From the NCBI GenBank assembly GCA_964397555.1, contig CAYNJF010000004.1, positions 1-64,000 of the forward strand: a DNA stretch of 64,000 bases, in the 5' to 3' direction. The DNA is from CAYNJF01 sp964397555. Its GTDB lineage: Bacteria > Pseudomonadota > Gammaproteobacteria > Berkiellales > Berkiellaceae. The notes below the pieces were generated by a model. That model was given only the letters and a program-made list of their open reading frames with translations, was not told the DNA's origin and did not search any database. A program made the translations under genes and the position numbers. Within the stretch, counting starts at the first letter, position 1; each line of letters starts with the position of its first letter. This document shows, piece by piece, positions 25,789 through 34,358 of the stretch.

Positions 25789-26883
25789 ATGAATGTATTC
25801 AAATTACCAGATTTAGGGGAAGGCTTGCCGGATGCGGAAATTGTCCAATGGCACGTCAAAGAAGGGGATACGGTAGAGATTGATCAACCTCTCGTCTCCA
25901 TGGAAACCGCCAAAGCGGTGGTTGAAGTACCTTCCCCCTTATCAGGCACCATTGCAACCTTGCACGGGAAAGAAGGTGATACCATTGATACCGGAGCGCC
26001 TCTTGTTAGCTTTGAGGGCGAAGTAGAATCAACAAAACAAGACACCGGCACAGTCGTGGGTAAAGTCGAGGTTGGTGATACGGTGGTTCAAGAGCGCACA
26101 ACAAGCACCGCCAAGGGGCACAAAGTACTGCCAGCGGTACGAGCGATTGCTAAAAAGCTGGGCGTTGATTTATCCACCATCACACCTACCGGTAAAGATG
26201 GCACGATTACCAAGCAAGACGTGGAAAACGCGCATGCCGATTTGACCAATGCGGGTCCAATGGAGCCATTAAAGGGCGTTCGTAAAGCCATGGCACAAAC
26301 GATGGCATCGGCTCATGAACAGGTGGTGCAAGTGACCATCTCGGACGATGCGGACATCAGTGCTTGGACCGAAAAAGATTATACCTCACGGATTTTGAAA
26401 GCCTTGGGTGTTGCTTGTCAGAAAGAACCCTCGTTGAATGCCTGGTTTGATGGTAAGGCTATGGGGCGTCGTTTGATTGATCAAGTCGATGTAGGGCTTG
26501 CGATGGACACTGAGGATGGCTTGTTTGTCCCGGTTATCCAAGACATTAACAGCAAAGACGCAAAAGCATTAAGAGATGAGGTTGAGACGCTAAAAAGTGA
26601 GGTCCTCAATCGCACCATTGCTCAAGACAAGCTTAAAGGCGCAACCATCTCAATAAGTAACTTTGGCAATTTTGTTGGTCGTTATGCCTCACCCATCGTG
26701 GTCCCCCCCATGGTTGCCATCTTAGGGGTGGGTAAAGTCCGAGATGAGTTGGTTCCGGTCAATGGTGACCCCAAAGTATGCACCATTTTGCCTCTTTCTC
26801 TGAGCATTGATCACCGCGCAGTAACCGGTGGTGAAGCGGCAAGATTTTTGAAAGTCGTCATTGAAGAGCTGGCCAAGCCATAA
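25789..26883 (+). CDS. 2-oxoacid dehydrogenase E2 (dihydrolipoamide acyltransferase), one lipoyl domain
   Basis: Core acyltransferase of 364 residues. Lipoyl domain at residues 1-76 with the lipoylated lysine in METAKAVVEV; E3/E1-binding domain near residues 105-145 (VLPAVRAIAKKLGVDL); inner-core acyltransferase to the end. The active-site HxxxD motif reads DHRAVTGGEA, so Asp is replaced by Thr, as in some gammaproteobacterial E2 proteins. No E3 gene is linked, so a shared lipoamide dehydrogenase is presumed. A strong terminator follows. Confidence 0.92.
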   Translation: MNVFKLPDLGEGLPDAEIVQWHVKEGDTVEIDQPLVSMETAKAVVEVPSPLSGTIATLHGKEGDTIDTGAPLVSFEGEVESTKQDTGTVVGKVEVGDTVVQERTTSTAKGHKVLPAVRAIAKKLGVDLSTITPTGKDGTITKQDVENAHADLTNAGPMEPLKGVRKAMAQTMASAHEQVVQVTISDDADISAWTEKDYTSRILKALGVACQKEPSLNAWFDGKAMGRRLIDQVDVGLAMDTEDGLFVPVIQDINSKDAKALRDEVETLKSEVLNRTIAQDKLKGATISISNFGNFVGRYASPIVVPPMVAILGVGKVRDELVPVNGDPKVCTILPLSLSIDHRAVTGGEAARFLKVVIEELAKP

Positions 26884-26907
26884 GGTTGGCTAGCTCTTTA
26901 TGAAAAG

Positions 26908-26934
26908 AAAAGCCATGCTTAGCATGGCTTTTTT
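26908..26934. terminator. Rho-independent terminator after E2, shared with the convergent PEP-CTERM gene
   Basis: Perfect stem AAAAGCCATGC / GCATGGCTTTT with a three-base loop (TTA), running into a T-tract on the plus strand and giving TTTTCTTTT on the minus strand. It sits between the convergent E2 and PEP-CTERM genes and should stop transcription from both. Confidence 0.9.
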
Positions 26935-26935
26935 G

Positions 26936-27715
26936 TTATTTGGGTCGGCGTCTAAACCAAAGAAGCGAGCTAAGTCCTAACAACATAGTCAATAGGGTGC
27001 TTGGTTCGGGTACCGTCACCGTAGGTGGTGGTGGCTCAGGTAAGAATTCAAGGTTTGTGATAGCCCCTGAACCACCTAAGCGAATTTCAACTTTATCAAA
27101 GTTGTCGACATTGAAGTCACTGGCCGATACCGTTGGTAGCAAGTTCGCCGTGTTATCACCAAAGCTGATGCTTGGATCATAAAAAGGCGAATTTGAGTCT
27201 AGGTAATCTGAAAAATCTAATGTCCCGACTAAGTTTCCATCGTTGTAAAATTTTGAGTAATAACCATTTGACTCAACGTTTTCAATGTCGACCACGGCAA
27301 AACCAAGCTCCGTGATTGGATCATTGAAGTTCAAAAAGAAGCTTCCGGCAGGGCGGCGTCCCTCATCATCAGGATCATCCATGATGCCATCGTTGTTTCG
27401 ATCGGTGTTGTTCTCTTGAAGAATCAACAAGTGACCCAAAGGCTGCTCTGAAATATTACCGCCAGTCCATGAATGGGTTGGTGGACCAATCAGATCGGTA
27501 TCGGTTGTGGACGCGACGTTAGAATCAAAAACCACAGCGTAGTCGAATCTACGTGCAAGGTTCTCAGCTGAGATAACAAGGCCTGTGTCGGCTTCGTATT
27601 GGTTGTTGATAATCGTGCCATGCACGTACTCATCAAAGGTCACGATATCAGCGCTTGCACTGAATACAGGCAGTGCAAGAGCTAACAAGGGGAGCATGTT
27701 CTTATTATTTTTCAT
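26936..27715 (-). CDS. PEP-CTERM sorting-domain exported protein
   Basis: Exported protein of 259 residues with a signal peptide ending ASA. It has a beta-rich Asp/Asn-rich body with a NTDRNNDGIMDDPDDE calcium-binding-like stretch. The C-terminal signal VPEPSTLLTMLLGL, a hydrophobic helix and RRRPK form a canonical PEP-CTERM tag, which exosortase recognises for processing and surface export. Start ATG at 27715 is preferred; GTG at 27724 would add three residues. DoxX lies immediately upstream. Such proteins often go with exopolysaccharide or biofilm loci; exosortase is not in this window. Confidence 0.9.
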   Translation of the reverse strand: MKNNKNMLPLLALALPVFSASADIVTFDEYVHGTIINNQYEADTGLVISAENLARRFDYAVVFDSNVASTTDTDLIGPPTHSWTGGNISEQPLGHLLILQENNTDRNNDGIMDDPDDEGRRPAGSFFLNFNDPITELGFAVVDIENVESNGYYSKFYNDGNLVGTLDFSDYLDSNSPFYDPSISFGDNTANLLPTVSASDFNVDNFDKVEIRLGGSGAITNLEFLPEPPPPTVTVPEPSTLLTMLLGLSSLLWFRRRPK

Positions 27716-27732
27716 AGTACTCACTTACTTAC

Positions 27733-28206
27733 TTAGGCTTTGTAATTTGGGCATACCTTTTTAAACAAAGCATCCATTGTGAATTTGCCCCCACCTACTG
27801 CCATAAGAGCAATGCACATATAACCCCAGATTATATGATCAACCAAGCCATAAAACCCATTGTCCCCAAAGAGAAAATGAGAGTAGGCAATGACGGCGAC
27901 CAGATTAAAGACAAATAAACTAAACGCGGTTAAACGCGTGGCCACACCAAGCAACAACACGACAGGAAGAATAAGTTCAGCGGCTGTCCCCAACTGAGCA
28001 GCAAGCTTGTAGGGAAGCAACGGGACATTGTATTCATTTTCAAACAGAATCAAGGTTGTTTGCCAACTGTTGTACTTAGTCAACCCAGCAACAAAAAACA
28101 CTCTAAAAAGATAGATACGAACCGCAAGCGATAGTGAGCCTACGAGCGTTAACTTTTCAAATAACTTCGTGGTCGCATTGATGGGGAGGCAAAGAACTTT
28201 TAACAT
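27733..28206 (-). CDS. DoxX-family membrane protein
   Basis: Four-helix membrane protein of 157 residues with the DoxX fold; RVFFVAGLTKYNSW and the AAELILPVVLLLGVATRLTA region are typical. Members are linked to quinol or thiosulfate oxidation and to small exported-peptide clusters, but most have no defined role. It is 17 bases upstream of the PEP-CTERM gene on the same strand, suggesting cotranscription. The usual DUF692/DUF2063 partners are not present. Confidence 0.85.
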   Translation of the reverse strand: MLKVLCLPINATTKLFEKLTLVGSLSLAVRIYLFRVFFVAGLTKYNSWQTTLILFENEYNVPLLPYKLAAQLGTAAELILPVVLLLGVATRLTAFSLFVFNLVAVIAYSHFLFGDNGFYGLVDHIIWGYMCIALMAVGGGKFTMDALFKKVCPNYKA

Positions 28207-28317
28207 GTTTATTCCTATCCTTGGTGAACATGGATAAAAGATAGTTGAGTCTATTTAAGTAACTCAACAGAATTACAGGATCATTTTGCTATGATACAAA
28301 GAAAAATGGAGTGATGC

Positions 28318-28629
28318 ATGAAACTTAAAACACTAACCAGCTTATGCGCTTTGGTCTTCATGGCGAATACTCATGCCCAAGAACTTATCAGTTATCACTA
28401 CGAAGACTTTAACGACTACTACGATGTTCAAGAGGGTCGAAACCATCAGCCGGTGCTCGATTCCATTAAGCTGGAGACACAGTTTCTTGCTCAAGCGACC
28501 CAAGAGTATCAAATGTTGAGTACCCCACCTCAAACACAGGAGGTGCAAGAACCTCATTTAAGTTTTGATCCAGAAAAAGACAAGCGCGAGCATCGCATAC
28601 ATCAACTACCAGGCTTTTTAGGTAGATAA
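28318..28629 (+). CDS. Small exported protein, unknown function
   Basis: Not recognised. A 103-residue protein with a signal peptide cleaved after THA (about residue 20). The mature part is hydrophilic, with a Tyr/Asp-rich start (SYHYEDFNDYYDVQ), a proline/glutamine stretch and a charged C-terminus. ATG is preceded by GGAG at a good distance. It opens a rightward group of three small exported genes ahead of the convergent LIV operon. It has no cysteines in the mature part. Confidence 0.65.
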   Translation: MKLKTLTSLCALVFMANTHAQELISYHYEDFNDYYDVQEGRNHQPVLDSIKLETQFLAQATQEYQMLSTPPQTQEVQEPHLSFDPEKDKREHRIHQLPGFLGR

Positions 28630-28698
28630 AAAACTACGTTGCACCCCGGCAAATTGTCTTATGCTAAACTCGAGAAGATACGTTTGGGCTTTAGTCTA

Positions 28699-28731
28699 TG
28701 CATGAAAAGTGAAATAATCACTTTTCATGCA
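28699..28731. repeat. Perfect 14-base inverted repeat (hairpin)
   Basis: TGCATGAAAAGTGA and TCACTTTTCATGCA with loop AATAA, between two small exported-protein genes. There is no T-tract beyond the stem, so it is either an atypical terminator for the 28318 gene or an operator/leader element for the 28823 gene. Confidence 0.6.
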
Positions 28732-28822
28732 ACGCTAAACTAACCATAATATAAAGTAACAACAGTTTATGACGGCTGCTGTTTTTATTTGCAGTGAAAA
28801 GGTTTTACACGGAGGAATCACT

Positions 28823-29092
28823 ATGTCACGAGGATTGAGAATGGCCCTTATCGCAGGCGCACTATGTGTGTCTACGGGTGCTTTTGCTTTTGGTGGTACC
28901 GATACAGACACCGACATGCGCCAAGATACGGGTAAATCTGAGGGCTTCTCAGAATTGTCTACGGTAAGCGCTAAGCCCGGTTATCATGTGGGTGCCAGAA
29001 CGGGTGGTGGCTTCAACGAAGTTCATCATCATGACGATCATAACAGACCTGCGGCCATTGTTGAGATGGAAAGCCGCATGGGCGACCATTAA
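28823..29092 (+). CDS. Small exported protein, His/Asp-rich tail
   Basis: Not recognised. An 89-residue protein with signal peptide ending AFA, then a short Thr/Asp repeat (GTDTDTDMRQDTG) and a histidine cluster EVHHHDDHN near the C-terminus that could bind metal. ATG at 28823 chosen because GGAGGA lies directly upstream; the frame is open from 28769. 22 bases before the next small exported gene, so the two are probably one operon. Confidence 0.65.
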   Translation: MSRGLRMALIAGALCVSTGAFAFGGTDTDTDMRQDTGKSEGFSELSTVSAKPGYHVGARTGGGFNEVHHHDDHNRPAAIVEMESRMGDH

Positions 29093-29114
29093 TTCTTGAA
29101 GTGAGGGATACACT

Positions 29115-29360
29115 ATGAAACTTAAATTAAGTCTAATTGCGGCCTGCGCGCTTGCCCTTTCGTTGCCTGTTGGTGCTCAAGAGTCTAATGCTGAAAAGTA
29201 TATGGATGCGCGCTTTGGGGACGAAGCTAACTGGCCATACGATTTTCGTGTGAACCAGGGTGGGGCTCATGGACATACTGATGTTCGAGTTGGCACACCA
29301 ACATTCAATGATAATCACTCATTTACTCGTCTCGAAAAGTCAGGTTTGGCTGATCGTTGA
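29115..29360 (+). CDS. Small exported protein, unknown function
   Basis: Not recognised. An 81-residue protein with a clear signal peptide ending GAQ or nearby (cleavage about residue 22). The mature part has Asp, Asn, His and Gly and no cysteine: DARFGDEANWPYDFRVN then GGAHGHTDVRVG. It follows the 28823 gene closely behind a GTGAGG site and is likely cotranscribed. No clear similarity to its neighbour beyond size and composition. Confidence 0.65.
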   Translation: MKLKLSLIAACALALSLPVGAQESNAEKYMDARFGDEANWPYDFRVNQGGAHGHTDVRVGTPTFNDNHSFTRLEKSGLADR

Positions 29361-29366
29361 TGATGA

Positions 29367-29393
29367 TTTAGAGCCTACTTTGTAGGCTCTAAA
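29367..29393. terminator. Hairpin between small exported genes and livF
   Basis: Perfect 12-base stem TTTAGAGCCTAC / GTAGGCTCTAAA with loop TTT. It spans the gap between convergent transcription units and includes the livF stop. It lacks a long T-tract, but its location suits a bidirectional transcription end. Confidence 0.6.
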
Positions 29394-30105
29394 TACCCAA
29401 ATAAGTTTCTTTGATCTGATCTTGATTCATCAAGTCTTTACTTGGCCCTTGTGTCGTGATTTCCCCATTTGATAAAAGATAACCCCGATCAGCCAGTTTC
29501 AAGGCGGCTAAGGCATTTTGCTCCACTAAAAAGACAGTCGTGCCAAGCTGATTAATTTCTTTCAAAATATCAAAAATTTGACTGGCAACTTTTGGGGCAA
29601 GTCCTAGAGAAGGCTCATCCAATAAAAAGAGCTTGGGATTGGCCATTAAGGAGCGGGCCATCGCGAGCATTTGCTGCTCACCCCCTGATAGAGTACCAGC
29701 CCTTTGACTCTGTCTTTTGGCGAGAACCGGAAAAAGGGTAAAGACTCGCTCTAAATTGGTGGCAAAAGCACTCTTTTTATTATGCAGAGCACCAAGTTGG
29801 ATGTTCTCTAATGTGGTCATCTTAGGGAAGATGCGTCTTCCTTCAGGTGAGATGCTTATGCCCATGCGCGCGATTTTATGGGTGGGTATCTCATGCACCG
29901 GTTGACCTAAGTAATGAATGCTTCCTTCATAGATTCGAGGCTGTGAAAAAAGGCTCATTAAAAGGGTGGACTTGCCAGCCCCGTTGGCACCAATTAACGT
30001 GACGATCTCACCTTCATAGATATCAAGCGAGACTCCGTTTAGAGCTTGGACCGCTCCGTATCGGGCTTTGACATGATTAAATGAGATGAGAGGATCTTTG
30101 CTCAT
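29389..30105 (-). CDS. livF: Branched-chain amino acid ABC transporter ATPase LivF
   Basis: ATP-binding subunit of a LIV-type importer, 238 residues. Walker A GANGAGKS, signature LSGGEQQMLAMARSL, Walker B LFLLDEPSLGLAP and the switch histidine region VEQNALAAL match LivF. The chosen ATG at 30105 overlaps the livG end by 29 bases; the frame is open upstream but family homology starts here. Last gene of the leftward livKHMGF operon. A strong hairpin lies at its stop. Confidence 0.94.
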   Translation of the reverse strand: MSKDPLISFNHVKARYGAVQALNGVSLDIYEGEIVTLIGANGAGKSTLLMSLFSQPRIYEGSIHYLGQPVHEIPTHKIARMGISISPEGRRIFPKMTTLENIQLGALHNKKSAFATNLERVFTLFPVLAKRQSQRAGTLSGGEQQMLAMARSLMANPKLFLLDEPSLGLAPKVASQIFDILKEINQLGTTVFLVEQNALAALKLADRGYLLSNGEITTQGPSKDLMNQDQIKETYLGI

Positions 30106-30991
30106 AGGGGACGCTTCCTGTGCTCGCACTATCGACGTCATCGGTACCTAAGTAGGCTTCGATGACTTTGGGGTTTTGTCTTATCTGTTCTGGATTACCG
30201 CTTGCAATGACTTGGCCGTGATCAAGCACATAAATATGATCAGAAATCTTCATCACCATGGACATATCATGCTCAATCAGCAACACGGTAAGGCCTAAAT
30301 CTGATTTCAGCTCAACAATAAGCTCACTGAGTTGAGCCGTTTCAGTTGGGTTTAGTCCAGCGGCAGGTTCATCCAGGCATATCAATGTGGGCTCGGTGCA
30401 AAGGGCTCTAGCAATTTCAAGGTGTCGCTGCTGGCCATACGAGAGTTCACCGGCCAGACGGTTGGCCAAAGGTTCCATGTTAAACCGTTTTAGCCAGAAA
30501 AAGGCTCGCTCTAAACATGCTTCGATGCTTTGTTGGTAAGCTTTGGTATTTAGAAGTCCGCTCACAAGATTACGGTTAGCTTTGAGGTGTTGGGCAACCA
30601 GTAAATTCTCAACTACGGACATTTGATTAAATAAACGAATGTTTTGAAACGTTCGAGCAATGCCGGCACGTGCGACCAAATGAGAACCACCAAACATTTT
30701 GTAATAAAGAGTGGTGGCAAATTGAGAAGGGCGCACCACATCGCTGAGGGCAAATCGGCCTCCGAGCAACTGGTCCAACTTGAAGGTTTTATCGTCTGGC
30801 TTAAAAAGGATATGACCAGAGCGAGCCTTGTAAAAGCCTGTGATGCAGTTAAAAAGGGTCGTTTTACCGGCTCCATTGGGGCCAATGATGGAGGTGATGG
30901 TATCTTTTTGGATATCACAGTGAATGTCTTGGAGGGCAATGATGCCACCGAAACGCATTTGAAGATGCGATACACTTAATAATGGATTCAT
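30077..30991 (-). CDS. livG: Branched-chain amino acid ABC transporter ATPase LivG
   Basis: Second ATPase of the LIV importer, 304 residues, longer than LivF as usual because of an insertion before the Q-loop (FQNIRLFNQMSVVENL). Walker A GPNGAGKTT; signature LSYGQQRHLEIARAL; Walker B ICLDEPAAGLNP. It overlaps livM by four bases as ATGA and is followed by livF. The C-terminus continues about 30 residues past the usual YLG ending, where the livF start lies inside it. Confidence 0.94.
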   Translation of the reverse strand: MNPLLSVSHLQMRFGGIIALQDIHCDIQKDTITSIIGPNGAGKTTLFNCITGFYKARSGHILFKPDDKTFKLDQLLGGRFALSDVVRPSQFATTLYYKMFGGSHLVARAGIARTFQNIRLFNQMSVVENLLVAQHLKANRNLVSGLLNTKAYQQSIEACLERAFFWLKRFNMEPLANRLAGELSYGQQRHLEIARALCTEPTLICLDEPAAGLNPTETAQLSELIVELKSDLGLTVLLIEHDMSMVMKISDHIYVLDHGQVIASGNPEQIRQNPKVIEAYLGTDDVDSASTGSVPYEQRSSHLI

Positions 30992-32241
30992 GAGGTCGCC
31001 TTAGGAGGTTCAAACCATTGACGGGTCACACGGACTAAGCCACGAGGACGCCAGATCATCATCAATACCATAAACGCACCAAAGATGATCATACGAAACT
31101 CAGCGAACTCTCGAAGCACTTCCGGTAAAACGGTAAGGGTGATGGCGGCAATGATAACGCCAAGGACGGATCCCATTCCCCCGAGCACGACCATGGCTAA
31201 AATGATGGCGGACTCGATAAAGGTAAACGAAGAGGGGTTTACAAATCCTTGAAACGCGGCAAAGAACACGCCGCCAATGCCACCAATCATAGCGCCAAGA
31301 CTAAAGGCGGAGAGTTTGGTGGTTACATGATTGATGCCTAATGAGCGACATGCGATTTCATTTTCTCTAAGGGCCTCCCAAGCGCGTCCAAGGGGCATTC
31401 TTTGCACTCGAAGCGCAAACCGTATCACAACGCAGACCATAAGGAAGAGCACGAAATAGATAAACATATACTTGAGCTCACTCATATAGCTGAACCCAAA
31501 GAATTCATGAATAGGGGTGCCCCCTTGCTTGGCTCTTCGGCCAAACTCGAGACCCAAAAGGGTTGGAGAGGGTGCAAAGACGCCGTTGGGACCATTCGTA
31601 AAACTGGCCCAGTTATTCAACACAAGGCGGATAATCTCACCAAATCCTAACGTCACAATGGCAAGATAATCCCCATGCATCCTTAAGACAGGGAATCCAA
31701 GGATGGCTCCAAAACAAGCGGATAAAAGAGCCGCAAAGGGGAGCGCGGTCCAAAAGCCCATGCCCAGATACTCAGCCCCTAAAGCATAGGAGTAGGCCCC
31801 AACCGCATAAAACGCGACAAAACCTAAGTCCAACAGACCGGCTAAGCCCACAACGATGTTAAGCCCCAACCCTAATAAAACATAAATCATCGCCAGCACC
31901 GCTACCCCGAGCCAATACTTATTAAGCAAAAAGGGCAAGGACAAAGCCATCAATGCGAGCACGAATAATGGCCATGTTGGCTTCTTATCGGGGGTGCCCA
32001 CTTTGGTGTGAAGGTGTTTCGTGGTGTGAAAATAATGAAGGGTGCGCTCACCAACTGGAGTTCGAGCAATCATGGACAAGCAAAAATGACCGATGGCGAC
32101 TACGGCTGCAAGCTCAAGCGGCGTTTTGAGGTTGAGGTCGACCTCAAATCCATTGAGGATCAGTCCGGTAATGGGGCCAAATAACAGCAGTGCAATGAAC
32201 CCAGCCAGCAAGGCCTGAACGAGTGATTTTTTTACGGTCAT
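30988..32241 (-). CDS. livM: Branched-chain amino acid ABC transporter permease LivM
   Basis: Permease subunit, 417 residues with about ten membrane helices. The permease core includes LGLNIVVGLAGLLDLGFVAFYAVGAY (given here only as residues near 125-150) and the coupling-helix EAA-like segment GRAWEALRENEIACRSLG that contacts the ATPases. An N-terminal extension of about 110 residues, as in E. coli LivM, is present. No gap separates it from livH. Confidence 0.94.
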   Translation of the reverse strand: MTVKKSLVQALLAGFIALLLFGPITGLILNGFEVDLNLKTPLELAAVVAIGHFCLSMIARTPVGERTLHYFHTTKHLHTKVGTPDKKPTWPLFVLALMALSLPFLLNKYWLGVAVLAMIYVLLGLGLNIVVGLAGLLDLGFVAFYAVGAYSYALGAEYLGMGFWTALPFAALLSACFGAILGFPVLRMHGDYLAIVTLGFGEIIRLVLNNWASFTNGPNGVFAPSPTLLGLEFGRRAKQGGTPIHEFFGFSYMSELKYMFIYFVLFLMVCVVIRFALRVQRMPLGRAWEALRENEIACRSLGINHVTTKLSAFSLGAMIGGIGGVFFAAFQGFVNPSSFTFIESAIILAMVVLGGMGSVLGVIIAAITLTVLPEVLREFAEFRMIIFGAFMVLMMIWRPRGLVRVTRQWFEPPKATS

Positions 32242-33159
32242 TTACACTTTCTCCACATCAGGTGTGCCCAACAAGCCACTCGGTCTAAACACCAAAACTA
32301 AAACGAGTACAGAGAAGGCAAAGACGTCTTTGTAGTCTACGTCGACAAAGCCGGAAAATAAGGATTCTGCCAGGCCTAAGAGAAGACCTCCAAGCATGGC
32401 GCCGGTTAATGAACCAATGCCGCCTAAGACTGCGGCTGTGAATGCTTTGATGCCGATGATAAAGCCCACGTGGAAGTTAAATGAGCCGTAGTTAAGCGAG
32501 ACTAAAAAGCCCGCGAGCGAGGCCATGATGGCCCCAACGACAAAGACTTGAGGGATAATTCTGTGGGTTGGGATCCCAAGTATGGAGGCCATGTTCATGT
32601 CTTGTTGGGTGGCTCTCATCGACTTCCCTAAGGTCGTCTTTTGAATAAGAAAATGAAGGCCTGCCATCCCAATTAAGCCACAAATCACAATCGCAACTTG
32701 AATGTAAGAGATTTGAACCATGCTTTGGCCCACACTCAATTGAAACTGGCCACTGAATAACGCCGGGACCCCTTGGGAGCGGGCCCCTTGGCTAATTTGA
32801 ACGTAGTTTTGTAAAAACAGTGACATCCCAATCGCTGAAATCAAAGGCGCTAAACGAATCGAGCCACGAAGTGGACGATAAGCAATGCGTTCAATTGTCC
32901 AACCATACAGGGCGGTAATAAACATGGTCCCAGCTAGGGCAAGCCCTAAAGAGACCATCAACGAGTCCAATCCAAAGGTGGCGCAAAGAGCAAGAAAGAT
33001 GGCGGTGAGGTAGGCGGAGATCATATAGACCTCCCCATGGGCAAAGTTGATCATGCCAATGATCCCGTACACCATGGTATACCCGATGGCAATCAAGCCG
33101 TAAATCGAGCCAAGCACAAGCCCATTGACAAGCTGCTGGCCTAAAACACCCCAATCCAT
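32242..33159 (-). CDS. livH: Branched-chain amino acid ABC transporter permease LivH
   Basis: Permease partner of LivM, 305 residues and about eight helices. IGYTMVYGIIGMINFAHGEV is diagnostic for LivH near residues 28-47. The coupling segment TTLGKSMRATQQD is present. The start is set at ATG 33159 with GGAGG six bases upstream; the TTG at 33165 is not needed. Situated between livK and livM in the importer operon. Confidence 0.94.
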   Translation of the reverse strand: MDWGVLGQQLVNGLVLGSIYGLIAIGYTMVYGIIGMINFAHGEVYMISAYLTAIFLALCATFGLDSLMVSLGLALAGTMFITALYGWTIERIAYRPLRGSIRLAPLISAIGMSLFLQNYVQISQGARSQGVPALFSGQFQLSVGQSMVQISYIQVAIVICGLIGMAGLHFLIQKTTLGKSMRATQQDMNMASILGIPTHRIIPQVFVVGAIMASLAGFLVSLNYGSFNFHVGFIIGIKAFTAAVLGGIGSLTGAMLGGLLLGLAESLFSGFVDVDYKDVFAFSVLVLVLVFRPSGLLGTPDVEKV

Positions 33160-33173
33160 GCTCAACCTCCGTG

Positions 33174-34292
33174 TTAGCTCAGGCTTAAAAATTCGTGATA
33201 CGTACCGTTGTCTTTCCAGACATAAATCACGTAGTTGGATTTTTCTAAGTCACCTTTGTCATCCCAAGCTTTAGGGCCCATCACCGTATTGACGGTATTG
33301 GTTTTTAACCAGTCTGAAAGAACGCTTCCCTCGGTTGATTGAGAGCCTTCAATCGCTTGAGCGATGGCTTGTAAGGTGGCATATGAGTAAAGAGTGTATC
33401 CTTCAGGCTCAAACCCATCTTCTCGGAACTTAGCCACGACTTTCTTACCGGCTTCAATCTTTCTAGGATCGGCTCCAAAGGTCATGAACACCCCTTCGAC
33501 CATTTGATCCCCTCCTGCGGCCGTGACAAAGTCTTCAGAGACGATGCCATCCCCTGAGATAAATGGAATGCTTGAGCCTTGTTCACGAAGCTGACGGACC
33601 AAAGGACCAGCCTCTGTATGAAGGCCGCCAAAATAAAGCACTTGGGCATCCACTTGTTTCAACTTGGTAATTAAGGCATTAAAGTCTTTTTCACCACGGG
33701 TTAACCCTTCGTATAAGACGGGCTGGACGCCTAGTTCATTGAGGTGAGCCTTCATAGAGTCAGCCAGTCCCTTTCCATAGGTGTCTTTATCATGAATGAC
33801 CGCGACTTTTGTGACTTTGAGTGTGTCGTTGATAAACTGGGCAGCAACCACACCTTGTTGGTCATCTCGACCACAGGTGCGCATCACATTCTCTAAACCG
33901 CGATCGGTCACATTGGGGTTGGTTGAGGCTGGGGTTATCATTAAGACATCGGCGTCGTAGTAGACGTTGGAAGCAGGAATGGTCGATGATGAACAAAAGT
34001 GGCCAATGACCGCATCAACCTCGTCTTGATCAACAATCTTGTTCGCAACGGCCACCGCTTGCTTGGGCTCACAAGCATCATCCGCTTTCACAAGCTCGAT
34101 CATCTCACCACGGATCCCTCCTTTGGCATTGATGTCTTCGGCGGCTTGTTCAGCCCCTCGCCAAAGTTGCTCACCAAAGGCGGCATAAGCACCGGTGTGT
34201 GGTCCGGCTATGCCAATTTTGATGGTTTCTGCGCCGACCTGTGTGGCACAGCAAAAACCAAGAATAAGTCCTAATAAAGAATGTTTCATCAT
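33174..34292 (-). CDS. livK: Branched-chain amino acid ABC transporter periplasmic binding protein
   Basis: Periplasmic Leu/Ile/Val-type binding protein, 372 residues with signal peptide ending VGA. The family motif IGIAGPHTGAYAAFGEQ starts the mature chain, and EDINAKGGIRG follows. First gene of livKHMGF; a short 66-base gap upstream should carry the promoter. Together with the leucine and 2-oxoacid genes it suggests amino acids as carbon source. Ligand range (leucine only or wider) is not readable. Confidence 0.94.
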   Translation of the reverse strand: MMKHSLLGLILGFCCATQVGAETIKIGIAGPHTGAYAAFGEQLWRGAEQAAEDINAKGGIRGEMIELVKADDACEPKQAVAVANKIVDQDEVDAVIGHFCSSSTIPASNVYYDADVLMITPASTNPNVTDRGLENVMRTCGRDDQQGVVAAQFINDTLKVTKVAVIHDKDTYGKGLADSMKAHLNELGVQPVLYEGLTRGEKDFNALITKLKQVDAQVLYFGGLHTEAGPLVRQLREQGSSIPFISGDGIVSEDFVTAAGGDQMVEGVFMTFGADPRKIEAGKKVVAKFREDGFEPEGYTLYSYATLQAIAQAIEGSQSTEGSVLSDWLKTNTVNTVMGPKAWDDKGDLEKSNYVIYVWKDNGTYHEFLSLS

Positions 34293-34358
34293 AAGCTCCC
34301 TCCGTGAATGCCTTTGTCTATTCTAATCGAAGGAAGCAGGGCCATCTACCGATATTGA

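Noticed and set aside
27733..29360. Bufferin/DUF2282-type copper peptide cluster suggested by DoxX plus small exported proteins
   Set aside because: The small proteins have no cysteines in the mature part, and DUF692/DUF2063 genes are absent.
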